64,000 bases of DNA from Bretschneidera sinensis (GCA_023935145.1 CM043698.1:149111625-149175624), one strand, 5' to 3'; positions 34,861 through 48,060 are shown, counted from the first letter of the stretch. Translations and numbers: made by a program. The notes: generated by a model not told the origin, from the letters alone.

Positions 34861-37800
34861 CTCGACTCTCTTTAAAATTTTCTCATAAACCTCTTCAAAA
34901 TTGTACTCTTTCAATTTTTCTTTGAGTTTCTAAGTATTTCTTCAATAAAGAGAGTAATTTAAATTGAAGAAAGAAAGAAACCAAACGGGATTTGGTAAGA
35001 AAAATACAAAACAACCAAAAACTAAAATTTATATTCAAAACCGTTTTTTACACTGCCATTTCTTTAACTTTTTGTTGCTTAGTGTCTTGTATGCAAGACA
35101 CTAAGTTGCGCACACTACACCTGAACATCAGGGTGTATGTACTCACTGCCCTTTTTCTTTTTTTTTTCTTTCTTTCTTTGTAAACTAAAAACATTATGCT
35201 TGGACTTGCGTTTAGGTGATTTTTCCTTTTTTTTTCTCTTTTTTTTCCTTTTTTTTTATCCTCACAAGATCACCTACGTTTTTTTTTCTTTCTTTATATT
35301 ACCACACGTCCAGTTTTTTTTTTTGAAAACAATTATTTTATCCAATAATAAATTTTTCATGTATATATTATTTTATTTTCATATAATATATATCAAATTA
35401 CTTCTTTACCTTTACTTTAAGAACACGAGTATTACAATTCTATCCACCTTATAAAAACAATTTAACCACCGCTACAGTACAAGACCATTTTCCTTTTCCT
35501 TTTGTCTAAACGAGGTCTTATCTAGTCTACATGTCCTGTGTGTACTAAGTTCACTCTTATTCTTTTTCTTTCAATAAATCTTATCACTCTGATTTGATCG
35601 GAATTGCACCGCGTCAGATCCGACCCCAACCTGACTCGACTATCTTTCCTTTACAGTTAAACCGTTGCCTATAGGTTCAAGTTTTTCTTGCTTATTTTCA
35701 TTCTAAAATGTGTTGATATGTTAATTACTTAAATAGCCATGATTGATACGTTTGATTCAGAATTTTTGTTTTAATTTTATTCATGCTTGAATATGTAATT
35801 GTTAGTCATCAAAAGTGTTGAAGCCTTTGGAAGTAATACGTTGTTCGAATTTGTATTTTGAGATTGTAATATATATTTTCAAAATAATTTCTAAAATAAA
35901 TTATCCAAATATGTCAAATTAGAAAGGAAATATGTCATTTTTGGTCATGATGTTCAACAAATATGTCAAATTTGAAAGGAAAGAATCTGAACGAGTGAAT
36001 GTAGACAAATAAATGTGGGAATGAGATAATTTCTCAAATTTTGTTGATGTAGGTCCAAGAACGTGATAGATGAATTTTGGGCGTTTGGCTATTAATTTAA
36101 GTACATCCAAGAGTAAGGGTATGTAAACGGTCGAAATAGTCAGATAAAAATTTTAATCGATTTTTTCATCAATGTTTTTAACCGTTTCGATCGAATTAAC
36201 TTAAATATTTCGATATTAACACCAAATTAATTTCGATCATCGGTTAATAGGTTATCCGATACTATTTATATAATTAAGTTTTTTTATTTATTATATATTA
36301 TATATTTAATTTATACTTAAGATTTTTTAATTTATTATATTATATTTATATTTAATATATTATTAATAATAAATATTAATTAATTTTTTAATCAATTAAA
36401 TGATCAAAACGATTAAAAAAATTTAACTACTAATCGACTGATTGATTGATATATTTTATTTGATTAACAAACTTGTTTTAATAAAGTCATTTCACTATCA
36501 ATTGGGTATCAATAGTTATAAACTTAGTTTCGTTTCGAACCAGTTTTAGCATTAAATCAAAATAAAATATTTTTATACATCATTTTGTATGTTGTTTCGA
36601 TCTATTTCAATTGTTTTGATATGTTTCGTTCGGTTTTGAGTAGAAAGTTGTATGTAACTTTCAGAGTGACGTTCCCACGCAACTGATTACATAGAAATTA
36701 CCACAAAATCAAATAAATTCACAAATAATTAAAAAAATACAATAATTGAATAAAATTAATTAAAAAAATATTCAGCTATTACTTATTTTTTTAATCTTTT
36801 AGTAAAATCATTCGGTAATTATTAAAGTATATGTCTGAGGTGACATTTGGAATTGATTTGGACGTAATAAATCACTTTTGGCATTCAGGCAATTATATAC
36901 TTTCTCTTCTGTTTTTGTCGTTGTCTGAAATTGCTCTGTACCACTGAGATTTGCATAGTTATGATGATGTGGAGACAACGAACATGTTTTTGGCCTTTTC
37001 CTTTCCTCTAATCGAGGTCTTATCTTGTCTACATGTCCTGTGTACTGAGTCCACTCTTATTCTTTTTCTTTTAATAAATTCTATCACTCTGATTTTATCG
37101 AAATTGCACCGCGTCAAATCTGACCTCACCCGTTGTCTTTCCTTTGCAACTAATCCGATGCCTACAGGTTCTAGGTTTTTTTTTTTTTTTTTTTTTTGTT
37201 CATTTTCATTCTAAAATGTGTTTGCTATGTTAATTGTTTAATTAGTCATAATTATTGTGTTTGATTCAAAATTTTAATTTTAATTTTATTCATATTTGAA
37301 TATATAATTGTTAGTCATTAAAAGGGTTGAAATCTTTGGAAGTAATACGTTGTTCGAATTTGTATTTTGAGATTGCAATAGTTATTTTCAAAATAATTTT
37401 TAAAATAAATTATGCAAACTTTTTTTTTTACTGTTTTATGTTTTTAAAAATTATTTTCGAGTTACAGTTATCTAAATTTTTTTTTTCGTCAAAAAAAATA
37501 TAAAATGTTTTCTATTTTCATTTTTAAAAATAGTTTTCGAAAGCTGAAAACTGAAAATTGTATCCAAACCTATTTTAAAAGTTTTTTTTCTTCTTTACAC
37601 CAAAATTCTCATCTTTATTTACGGTAAAACAAGACTAGTCACATACACAAAAATCAACAATATTATATAATGAGAGAAATTAATAACTAGCATACAAATT
37701 GAACGAAGAACTCACGCTGCAATGAATATCGAATTTAAAATTCTAACACTTCAATTATTATTTTTTATTATTAAATCAAAGTGTAATTAACAAATTTTTA

Positions 37801-37889
37801 TTAATTTAGTTAATTAATATACTTGTAAGAAGTAAAGTCTTTGAATTTGTAACACATTTTGTTTGAAGATGCCTTAAATATTCTCTGCT
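34861..37889 (+). repeat. Array unit a (jacalin block replaced)
   Basis: Has the unit start, palindrome and hairpins, but after ACAAGACCATTTTCC (about 35480) it jumps to the block that begins GAGGTCTTATCT, which occurs again in its normal place at 37012. The jacalin fragment present in units b-d is absent. The order within the unit is therefore changed while its total length stays near 3 kb. Confidence 0.75.
35078..35105. repeat. Palindrome in unit a
   Basis: CTTAGTGTCTTGTATGCAAG followed by ACACTAAG; one central mismatch from the perfect form in unit b. Confidence 0.8.
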
Positions 37890-38092
37890 CGACTCTCTTT
37901 AAAATTTCCTCGTAAATTTTTTCAAAATTTTATTTTATAATTTTTTTAAGTCTCCAAATATTTAAAAAAAGAGAATAATTTAAATTAAAAAAAAACCAAA
38001 CAAAATTTAATAAAAAAAAATACAAAACAATCAAAAACTAAAATTTATATTCGAAACCGTTTTTTACACTGCTATTTCTTTAACTTTCTGTC

Positions 38093-38120
38093 GCTTAGTG
38101 TCTTGCATGCAAGACACTAA
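38093..38120. repeat. Perfect 28-bp palindrome in unit b
   Basis: The sequence equals its own reverse complement over 28 bases (half-site CTTAGTGTCTTGCA). Equivalents in units a, c and d carry only central changes or paired changes in the arms. Confidence 0.88.
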
Positions 38121-38131
38121 GCTGTGCCCAC

Positions 38132-38153
38132 TACACCTGGACATCCAGGTGTA
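38132..38153. repeat. CACCTGGA hairpin in unit b
   Basis: TACACCTGGA, CA, TCCAGGTGTA: 10-bp arms with a 2-base centre. A weaker relative (ACTTGGA...TCCAGGT) follows about 80 bp later. Units a, c and d have the same element with zero to two mismatches. Confidence 0.88.
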
Positions 38154-38424
38154 CGTACTCACTGCCTTTTTTTTTTTTCTTTCTTTCTTTCATTGTAAAC
38201 TAAAAACATTACACTTGGATTTGCGTCCAGGTTTTCTCTCTCTTCTTTTTCTTTTTTTATCTAATAATAAATTTTTTTGTATATATTAATTTATTTTCAT
38301 ATAATATTTATCAAATTATTTCTTTATTCTTATTTTAAAAACACAATTATTACAATTCTACCCATCTTATAAAAATTTATTTACCCACCGCTACAGCGCA
38401 AGACCATTTGTTGGTTATATCATT

Positions 38425-38585
38425 TGTTCTCTTAAAATCCACAGCAACAAAAAGACATATAGACCCTATAGAACAAAAAAATGACAATCTTTCTCATTTC
38501 CCACATCTAATAGAAAAATCATTTGGCTTTTTGGAAGATAAGGTACCTATATGGATGCAATATGAGGATTTAAGGAATTACCAGT
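38425..38585 (+). pseudogene. Jacalin-domain fragment in array unit b
   Basis: The frame gives CSLKIHSNKKTYRPYRTKK, a stop, then FSFPTSNRKIIWLFGR, a stop, then GTYMDAI. It lines up with the C-terminal half of the jacalin fold as seen in the copies at 62831-63050 (SLKIETNKKTYGPFGTEEG, then GKIVGFLGRSGAYIDSIG). Jacalin domains bind carbohydrates. Stops occur and the N-terminal half is missing, so this is a relic. Confidence 0.8.
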
Positions 38586-40848
38586 TCTTGATTGTCCATT
38601 CGAGTTAGAGCTCAAACTATAATTTTAATAAGCCTATTCGAACTCGAGCTTAAACCTTGGATTGCTCATTCGAGTTTGAGCTTGAATTATAATTTTAATA
38701 AATAAAAATATCAAATAGATATTGGATCGAGTTTGAGCTCGATAATACTTTTTCGAACTGATTGAGAGCCTTTCAAACCGAACCTTAAGATTCGAGCTTG
38801 ATTCAATAAACTATTCGAGTATAATTTTCATGCTCGTGGTCGATCGAGCTCGAATAACTCCATAAAAGCTCGGCTAGAATCCAATCCTACGTTCAATGTA
38901 AAAAAAATCTCCATCTTTTTATCACTGTCCCTAATAACTATCAACATGGCAATTTTCTTTCATTTTTGGTCATGATGTTCAACAAATATGTCAAATTCGA
39001 AAAGAAAGAATCTGAATGAGTGAATGTATACGAATAAATATGGGAAGAAGATAATTTCTCAAATTTTGTTGATGTAGGTCCAAGAACATGATAGATGAAT
39101 TTTTGGCGTTTGGCTATTAATTTAAGTACATCTAAGAGTAGGGGTATGTAAATGGTTAAAATAGTCGGTTAAAGATTTTAATCTGTTTTTTATCAATTTT
39201 TTAACCGTTTCAATTGAATTAACTTAAATATTTCGATATTAACCGACCAAATTAATTTCGATCATCGGTTAATAGGTTATCCGACACTATTTATATAATT
39301 AAGTTTTTTTGATTTATTATATATTATATATTTAATTTATACTTAAGTTTTTTTTAATTTATTATATTTATATTTATATTCAATATATTATTAATAATAA
39401 ATATTAATTAATTTTTTAATCGATTAAACGATCAAAACGATTAAAAATTTTTAACTACTAATCAACTGATTGATTGATATATTTTATTTGATTAACAGAA
39501 CTATTTTAATAAAATCAATTCACTGTTAGTTGAGTACCTATAGTTATAAGCTTAGTTTCGTTTTGAACCAGTTTTAACGTTAAATTAAAATAAAATGCTT
39601 TTATATTTTGTTTCGATCTATTTCGATTGCTTTAATATGTTTCGATCAGTTTTGATTAAAAAGCTGTATGTAATTTTTAGAGTGACATTCCCACGCAACC
39701 GATTTCATAAAAATTATCACAAAATCAAAGAAATTTATAAATAATTAAAAAAAATACAATAATCCCTTCAGCTATTACTTATTTTTTTAATTTTTTGGTA
39801 AAATCATTCGGTAATTATTAAAATATATGTGTGAGGTGACATTTGGAATTGATTTGGACGTAATAAATAACTTTGGGCACTCAGGCAATTGTATACTTTC
39901 TCTTCTGTTTTTGTTGTTGTCTGAAATTGCTCTGTACCACTAAGATTTTCACAGTTATGATCATATAGAGACAACGAACATGTTTTTGGCCTTTTCCTTT
40001 TGTCTAATCGAGGTCTTATCTTGTCTCCATGTCCTGTGTGTACTCAGTCCACTCTTAGTCTTTTTCTTTTAATAAATCTTATCACTCCGATTTGATCGAA
40101 ATTATATCGCGTCAAATCCGACCCCACCCATTATTTTTCCTTGACAACTAATCCGATGCCTACAGGTTTTAGGTTTTCTTTTTCATTTTCATTCTAAAAT
40201 GTGGCGACCTGTTAATTACTTAATTAACCATAATTATTGTGTTTAATTTAAAATTTTTGTTTTAATTTTATTCATGTTTGAATATGTAATCGTTAGTCAT
40301 CAAAGGGTTGAAGTCTTTGAAAGTAATACGTTGTTCGAATTTGTATTTTGAGATTGTAATATTTATTTTTAAAATAAATTATGTAAATGATTATTTTACG
40401 GTTTTATGTTTTTTAAAATTATTTTCGAGTTACAGTTATCTAAATATTTTTTTTATCAAAAAAATTAAAAAATATTTTCTATTTTTATTTTTAAAAACAG
40501 TTTTCGAAAACTGAAAATTGTATTCAAACCTACTTTAGAAGTTTTTTTTTTCTTTACACCAAAATTCCCATCTTTATTTACGGTAAAACAAGACTAGTCA
40601 CATACACAAAAATCAACAATATTATATAATGAGAGAAATTAATAACTAGTATACAAATTGAACGAAGAACTCACGCTGTGATGAATATTGAATTTAAAAT
40701 TCTAACACCTCAATTATTTATTTTTTTTATTAAATCAAAGTGTAATTAACAAATCTTTATTAATTTAGTTAATTAATATACTTGCAAGAAGTAAAGTCTT
40801 TGAATTTGTAACACATTTTGTTTGAAGATGCCTTAAATATTCTTTGTT

Positions 40849-43837
40849 CGACTCTTTTTAAAATTTCCTCGTAAATTTTTTTAATTTTTCTTTAAATCCC
40901 TAAGTATTTAAAGAATGTGAATAATTTAAATTGAAAAAAGAAGAAAACCAAACAAGATTTAATAAGAAAAATACAAAACTAACCAAAAACTAAAATTTAT
41001 ATTCAAAACCGTTTTTTACACTGCCATTTCTTTAACTTTCTGTTGCTTAGTGTCTTGTTGCATGCAAGACACTAAGCTGTGCCCACTACACCTGGACATC
41101 CAGGTGTATGTACTCACTGCCTTTTTTTTTTCTTTCTTTCTTTCTGTCATTGTAAACTAAAAACATTACACTTGAACTTGCGTCCATGTGTTTTTTTTCT
41201 CTATTCTTTTTTATTTAATAATAATTTTTTTTTGTATATATTAATTTATTTCCATGTAATATCTATCAAATTACTTCTTTATCTTTATTTTAAAAATACA
41301 GGTATTACAATTCTATCTATCTTATAAAATTTTATTTATCCACCTCTACAGCACAAGACCATTTGTTGGTTATATCATTTGTTCTCTTAAAATCCACAGC
41401 AACAAAAAGACATATAGACCCTGTAGAAATAAAAAAAGGACAATCTTTCTCATTTCTCACATCTAATAGAAAAATCATTTGGCTTTTTGGAAGATATGGT
41501 ACCTATATGGATGCAATAGGAGGATTTGCGGAATTATCAATCTTTGATTGCCCATTCGAGAGCTTGAATTATAATTTTAATAAGTCTATTCGAGCTTGAG
41601 CTTAAATTTTGGATTGCTCATTCGAGTTCGAGCTTGAACTATAATTTTAATAAATAAAAATATTAAATAGAAATTGGTTCGAGCTTGAGCTCGATAATAC
41701 TTTTTCGAACTGATCGAGAGCTTTTCAAACCGAATCTTAAGATTCGAATTTGATTCGATAAACTATTTGAGTATAATTTTCATGCTCGTAGTCGATCGAG
41801 CTCGAATAACTCCATAAAAGCTCGGCTAGAATCCAATCCTACGTGCAATGTAAATAAAATCTCCATCTTGTTATCACTGTTCCTAATAACTATCAACGTG
41901 GCAATTTTCTTTCATTTTTGGTCATGATTTTCAGCAAATATGTCAAATTCAAAAGGAAAGAATCTGAATTAGTGAATGTAGATGAATAAATACGGGAATA
42001 AGATAATTTCTCAAATTTTGTTGATGTAGGTCCAAGAACGTGATAAGTGAATTTTTGGCGTTTGGCTATTAATTTAAGTACATCCAAGAGTAGGGGTATG
42101 TAAATGGCTAAAATAGTCGGTTAGAATTTTTAATCGATTTTTTTAACCGTTTCAATTGAATTAACTTAAATATTTTGATATTAACCGACCAAATTAATTT
42201 CGATCATCGGTTAATAGGTTATCCGACACTATTTATATAATTAAGTTTTTTGATTTATTATATATTATATATTTAATTTATACTTAAGACTTTTTAAATT
42301 TATTTTATTATATTTATATTTAATATATTATTAATAATAAAATATTAATTATTTTTATAATCGATTAAACGATCAAAACGATTAAAAAAATTTAAATACT
42401 AATCAACTGATTGATTGATATATTTCATTTGATTAACAAAACTATTTTAATAAAATTAATTCACTGTCAGTTGGGTACCTATAGTTATAAGCTTAATTTT
42501 GTTTCGAACTAGTTTTAGCATTAAATTAAAATAAAATACTTTTATACATCGTTTTGTATTTTGTTTCGATCTATTTCGATTGTTTTAATATATTTCGATC
42601 GGTTTTGATTAGAAAACTGTATGTAACTTTTAGAGTGACGTTTCCATGCAACCGATTACATAGAAATTATCATAAAATTTAAAAAATTCATAAATAATTA
42701 AAAAATATAATAATTGGATAAAATCAATTAAAAAAATTCAGCTATTACTTATTTTTTTAATCTTTTCGTAAAATCATTCGGTAATTATTAAAGTATATGT
42801 GTGAGGTGACATTTGGAATTGATTTGGACGTAATAAATAACTTTTGGCACTCAGGCAATTATATACTTTCTCTTCTGTTTTTGTTGTTGTCTGAAATTGC
42901 TCTGTACCACTGAGATTTGCATCGTTATGATCATGTAGAGACAACGAACATGTTTTTAAACCTTTTCCTTTTGTCTAATCGAGGTCTTATCTTGTCTCCA
43001 TGTCCTGTGTGTACTCAGTCCACTCTTAGTCTTTTTCTTTTAATAAATCTTATCACTCCGATTTGATCGAAATTATATCGCGTCAAATCCGACCCCACCC
43101 ATTATTTTTCCTTGACAACTAATCCGATGCCTACAGGTTTTAGGTTTTCCTTTTCATTTTCATTCCAAAATGTGGTGATATGTTAATTACTTAATTAACA
43201 ATGATTATTGTGTTTGATTTATAATTTTTGTTTTAATTTTATTTATGTTTGAATATGTAATTGTTAGCCATCAAAAGGTTGAAATATTTGGAAGTAATAT
43301 ATTATTCAAATTTATATATTGAGATTGTAATACTTATTTTTAAAATAATTTCTAAAATAAATTATACAAACGATATTTTTACTGTTTTATGTTTTTTAAA
43401 ATTTTTTTCGAGTTACAATTATCTAAGTATTTTTGTTTCATAAAAAAAATTAAATTTTTTTTTTATTTTTGTTTTTAAAAAATAGTTTTAAAAAACTGAA
43501 CACTGAAAATTGTATCCAAACCTGCTTTAAAATTTTTTTTTTCTTTACACCAAAATTCCCATCTTTATTTACCGTAAAACAAGACTAGTCACATACACAA
43601 GAATCAACAATATTATATAATGAGAGAAACTAATAACTAGTATACAAATTGAACGAAGAATTTGCGCTGTGATGAATATCGAATTTAAAATTCTAACACC
43701 TCAATTTTTATTTTTATTATTAAACCAAAGTGTAATTAACAAATTTTTATTAATTTAGTTAATTAATATACTTGTAAGAAGTAAAATCTTTGAATTTGTA
43801 ACACATTTTGTTTGAAGATGCCTTAAATATTCTGCTT
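40849..43837 (+). repeat. Array unit c
   Basis: Collinear with unit b. The palindrome at 41046 has three extra bases at its centre; the CACCTGGA hairpin lies at 41087-41108 and the jacalin fragment at 41380. Confidence 0.85.
41380..41545 (+). pseudogene. Jacalin-domain fragment in array unit c
   Basis: Same fragment as in unit b, including KIHSNKKTYRP and WLFGRYGTYMDAIGGF. The GRYGTYMDAIGG part is better kept than in unit b, which has a stop there. Confidence 0.8.
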
Positions 43838-44459
43838 GATTCTTTCTAAAATTCTTTCGTAATCTTTTCAAAATTTTACTTTTTAATTTTTTCTGAGTCT
43901 CTAAGTGTTTGAAGAAAGAAAATAATTTAAATTAAAAAAAAACAAACAAGATTTTGATAAGAAAAATACAAAACAACCAAAAACTAAAATTTATATTCAA
44001 AACCGTTTTTTACACTGCCATTTCCTCAACTTTCTGTTGCTCAGTGTTTTGCATGCAAGACACTGAGTTGTGCCCACTACACCTAGACATCCAGGTGTAT
44101 GTACTCACTGCCCTTTATTTATTTATTTTTTCTTTCTTTCTTTTATTGTAAACTAAAAACATTACACTTGGACTTGCCTCCAGGTGTTTTTTTTTATTTT
44201 TTTTCCTTTTGTTTTTTTTCTGTATCCACTCAAGACCACCTTTGTTTTTTTTTTTTTTTTACGCATCCTGTTTTTTTTAAAATAATTATTTTATCCAATA
44301 ATAAATCTTTCATGTATATATTATTTAATTTTTATGTAATATCTATCAAATTACTTTTTTATCTTTACTTTAAGAATACAAATATTACAATTCTACCCAC
44401 TTTATAAAAATTTATTTGCCCACTGCTATAGTATAGGACCATTTGTTGGTTATATCGTT

Positions 44460-44632
44460 TGTTCTCTTAAAATCCACAGCAACAAAAAGACTTAGACCCT
44501 ATAGAACAGAAAAATGACAATCTTTCTCATTTCCAACATCTAATGTCTAATGGCAAAATCATTTGGCTTTTTGGAAGATATGGTACCTATATTGATGCAA
44601 TAGGAGGATTTGCAGAATTACCAATCCTCAAT
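44460..44632 (+). pseudogene. Jacalin-domain fragment in array unit d
   Basis: Same fragment, with a 3-base loss after AACAAAAAGAC and a short duplication of ATCTAATG. GRYGTYIDAIGGFAEL is readable. Confidence 0.8.
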
Positions 44633-46299
44633 TGTCCATTCGAGTTCGAGCTTGAACTATAATTTTAATAAGCCTATTCGAGCTTGTGCCTAAACCTTGG
44701 ATTGCTCATTCGAGTTCGAGCTTGAACTATAATTTTAATAAATAAAAATATTAAATAGATATTGGTTTGAGTTTGAGCTCGATATTACTTTTTCGAACTG
44801 ATCAAGAGCCTTTCAAACTGAACCTTAAGATTCGAGCTCGATTTGATAAACCATTCGAGTCTAATTTTCATGCTTGTGGTCGATCGAGCTCGAATAACTC
44901 TATAAAAGCTCAGTTATAATCCAATCCTACGTGCAATGTAAAAAAAATCTCCATCTTCTTATCACCGTCCCTAACAACTATCAACATGGCAATTTTCTTT
45001 CATTTTTGGTCATGATGTTAAACAAATATGTCAAATTCGAAAGGAAAGAATCTAAATGAGTGAATGTAGACGAATAAATGTGGGAATGAGATAATTTCTC
45101 AAATTTTGTTGATGTAGGTCAAGAATGTTATAAATGACTTTTTGGCGTTTGACTATTAGTTTACGTACATGCAAGAACGTGATAGATGAATTTTGATGTT
45201 TGGCTATTAATTTAAGTACATCCAAGAGTAGGGGTATGTAAACAGTCGAAATAGTGGGTTAAAAATTATAATCGATTTTTTTTATCAATTTTTTAACCGT
45301 TTTGATCGAATTAACTTAAATATTTCGATATTAACCGACTAAATTAATTTCAATCATCGGTGAATAGGTTATCCGACACTATTTTTATAATTAAGTTTTT
45401 TTTGATTTGTTATGTATATATATTTAATTTATACTTGAGATTTTGTAATTTATTATATTATATTTATATTTAATATATTATTAATAATAAATATTAATTA
45501 ATTTTTTAATCGATTAAATGATCAAAACGATTAAAAAATTTAACTACTAATCGACTGATTGATTGATATATTTTATTTAATTAACATAATTGTTTTAATA
45601 AAGTCAATTTGCTGTCAGTTGGGTACCTATAGTTATAAGCTTAGTTTTGTTTCGAACCCGTTTAAGCATTAAATTGAAATAAAATATTTTTATACATCGT
45701 TTTGTATTTTGTCTTAATCTATTTCGATTGTTTTGATATTTTTCGATCTATTTTGATTAGAAAGCTATATGTAACTTTCATAATGACGTTCTCATGCAAC
45801 TGTTTACGTAGAAATTTCCACATAATCAAAAAATTTACAAATAATTAAAAAAAATATGATAATAGAATAAAATCAATTAAAAAATTATTCAGCTATTACT
45901 TATTTTGTTTAATTTTTTCGTAAAATCGTTTGATAATTATTAAAGTATATGTGTGAGGTGACATTTGGAATTGATTTGGACGTAATAAATAACTTTTGGC
46001 ATTCAGGCAATTATATACTTTATCTTCTGTTTTTGTTGTTGTCTGAAATTGCTCTGTACCACTGAGATTTGCATGGTTATGATGATGTGGAGACAACGAA
46101 CATGTTTTTCTCCTATTCCTTTTGTCTAATCGAGGTCTTATCTTGTCTACATGTCTTGTGTGTACTGACTCCACTCTTATTCTTTCTCTTTTAATAAATT
46201 TTATCACTCTGATTTGATCAAAATTACACCGCGTCAAATCCGATCCCACCCACTATCTTTCCTTTACAACTAATCCGATGCGTACAGGTTTTAGGTCAT

Positions 46300-46300
<1 letters not shown>

Positions 46301-46338
<38 letters not shown>
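46301..46338. repeat. 38-base poly-T run
   Basis: A homopolymer of T in unit d. The same site has about 20 T in unit a (about 37177-37197) and none of note in units b and c, so its length is unstable. Exact length may be a sequencing estimate. Confidence 0.85.
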
Positions 46339-46970
46339 CATTTTCATTCTAAAATGTGTTGATACGTTAATTACTTAATTAATCATGATTATTGTGTTTG
46401 ATTCAGAATTTTTATTTTAATTTTATTCATGCTTAAATATATAATTGTTAGCAATCAAAAGGGTTAAAGTCTTTGGATGTAATATGTTGTTCGAATTTGT
46501 ATTTTGAGATTGTAATATCTATTTTTAAAATAAATTATGTAAACGATTTTTTTACTGTTTTATTTTTTTAAAATTATTTTCAAGTTATAGTTATCTAAAC
46601 ATTTTTTTCATCAAAAAAATTACAAAGTGTTTTTTTATTTTCATTTTTAAAAACAGTTTTCGAAAGTTGGAAACTAAAAATTGTATCCAAACCTGCTTCA
46701 GAAGCTTTTTTTTTTTATTTACACCAAAATTCCCATCTTTATTTACGGTAAAACAAGACTAGTCATATACACAAAACCAACAATATTATATAATGAGAGA
46801 AATTAATAATTAGTATACAAATTGAACGAAGAACTCACGCTGTGATGAATATCAAATTTAAAATTCTAACACCTCAATTTTTATTTTTTATTATTAAACC
46901 AACGTGTAATTAACAATTTTTTTTAATTTAGTTAATTAATGTACTTGTAAGAAGTAAAGACTTTGAATTT

Positions 46971-48060
46971 ATGTCTAATTTCTTATTTCCTATAGAAGTG
47001 GCAATCAGGTGGGTAAGTTATTCGGGTTCAAGTCGTGTTGAGTTAGTCATATTAAGTCACGAGTTATTTGGATTATGGGCACTTTGGATCGGTTTGGATC
47101 GAGTTCATGTCATTTTAATCTTAAGTCGGATCGAGTCAACTAAATAAATATTTATAGTTAATTAAAAATATATATTATTTGCATATAATACGATTAAATG
47201 AGTTTTCGTAAAAATTAATTAATAATAAATCAAACTAAATTTTTTAACTAATATATTTAATTTGTTAATGCAATATGTAATGTCATGGCTTTTAATCCAA
47301 AACTTCAGTTTTAAATTATCTCAAGCAGTTGATCCACATAGTTATTCTCACTAGTAACATTTTATACCAGATTTTAGATATTAAAATTCATATAATTATT
47401 TTATTCCATTCGAGTTCGAGCTTGAACTATAATTTTAATAAATAAAAATATTAAATAGATATTGGTTCGAGCTCGACCTTGATAATACTTTTTCGAGCTG
47501 ATCGAGAACCTTTCAAACCGAACCTTAAGATTCGAGCTCGATTCGATAAACTATTCGAGTCTAATTTTCATGCTTATGGTCGATCGAGTCGAATTTTGAT
47601 CAAAATCGAGCTCGAATAACTCAATAAAAGCTCAGTTAGAATCCAATCCTACGTGCAATGTAAAAAAAAAAAAAAAAATCTCCATCTTCTTATCACCGTC
47701 CCTAACAACTGTCAACATAGCAATTTTCTTTCATTTTTGGTCATGATGTTCAACAAATATGTCAAATTCGAAAGAAAAGAATCTGAATGAGTGAATGTAG
47801 ACGAATAAATGTGGGAATGAGATAATTTCTCAAATTTTGTTGATGTATATCCAAGAATGTTATAAATGACTTTTTGGCGTTTGGCTATTAATTTAAGTAC
47901 ATCCAAGAACGTGATATATGAATTTTGACGTTTGGCTATTAATTTAAGTACATCCAAGAGTATGGGTATATAAACGGTCGAAATAGTCGGTTAAAAATTT
48001 TAATCGATTTTTTTATCTACTTTTTAAACCGTTTCGATTGAATTAACTTAAGTATTTCGA
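46971..48060 (+). repeat. Array unit e, truncated and rearranged
   Basis: Unit sequence is lost at about 46975 and replaced by an unmatched AT-rich stretch. It resumes near 47404 in the GAGTTCGAGCTTGAAC block without the jacalin fragment, and ends near 48060 with an abrupt jump into a piece of the GTCTACATGTCTTGTGTG block. Confidence 0.7.

Larger units (their letters stand above)
37890..40848 (+). repeat. Array unit b
   Basis: A full-order unit: T-rich start, 28-bp palindrome at 38093, CACCTGGA hairpin at 38132, jacalin fragment at 38425, a block rich in GAGCTCGA-type motifs (about 38590-38890), an AT-rich middle, and the GAGGTCTTATCTTGTC block near 40010. Confidence 0.85.
43838..46970 (+). 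repeat. Array unit d
   Basis: Collinear with units b and c and slightly longer: it repeats a short AAGTACATGCAAGAACGTGATA-like segment near 45120-45230 and holds a 38-T run (46301-46338). The jacalin fragment lies at 44460. Confidence 0.83.
34855..48060. repeat. Tandem array of ~3-kb units (about 4.3 copies)
   Basis: Marker sequences recur at about 3-kb spacing. CTCGACTCT-type unit starts lie near 34861, 37890, 40855 and 43845. The palindrome around GTCTTGCATGCAAGAC lies at 35078, 38093, 41046 and 44038. The TGTCTGAAATTGCTCTG marker lies at 36925, 39922, 42887 and 46041. Copies are collinear with scattered substitutions and short indels, so the array arose by repeated segmental duplication. 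The units hold no long reading frame. Three carry a jacalin-domain fragment. The right end is rearranged and truncated after about 46970. Confidence 0.88.

Noticed and set aside
35137..35454. Phe-rich open frames in the tandem array (also near 38098, 41079 and 44099)
   Set aside because: Translations of T-rich runs. They are not maintained between units, and the open length varies with indels.
38425..44632. Repeated ~60-codon frames reading LLKSTATKRHID as a new small protein family
   Set aside because: The reading in the neighbouring frame matches the jacalin domain, while this frame is a by-product; the start codons and ends are not kept between units.
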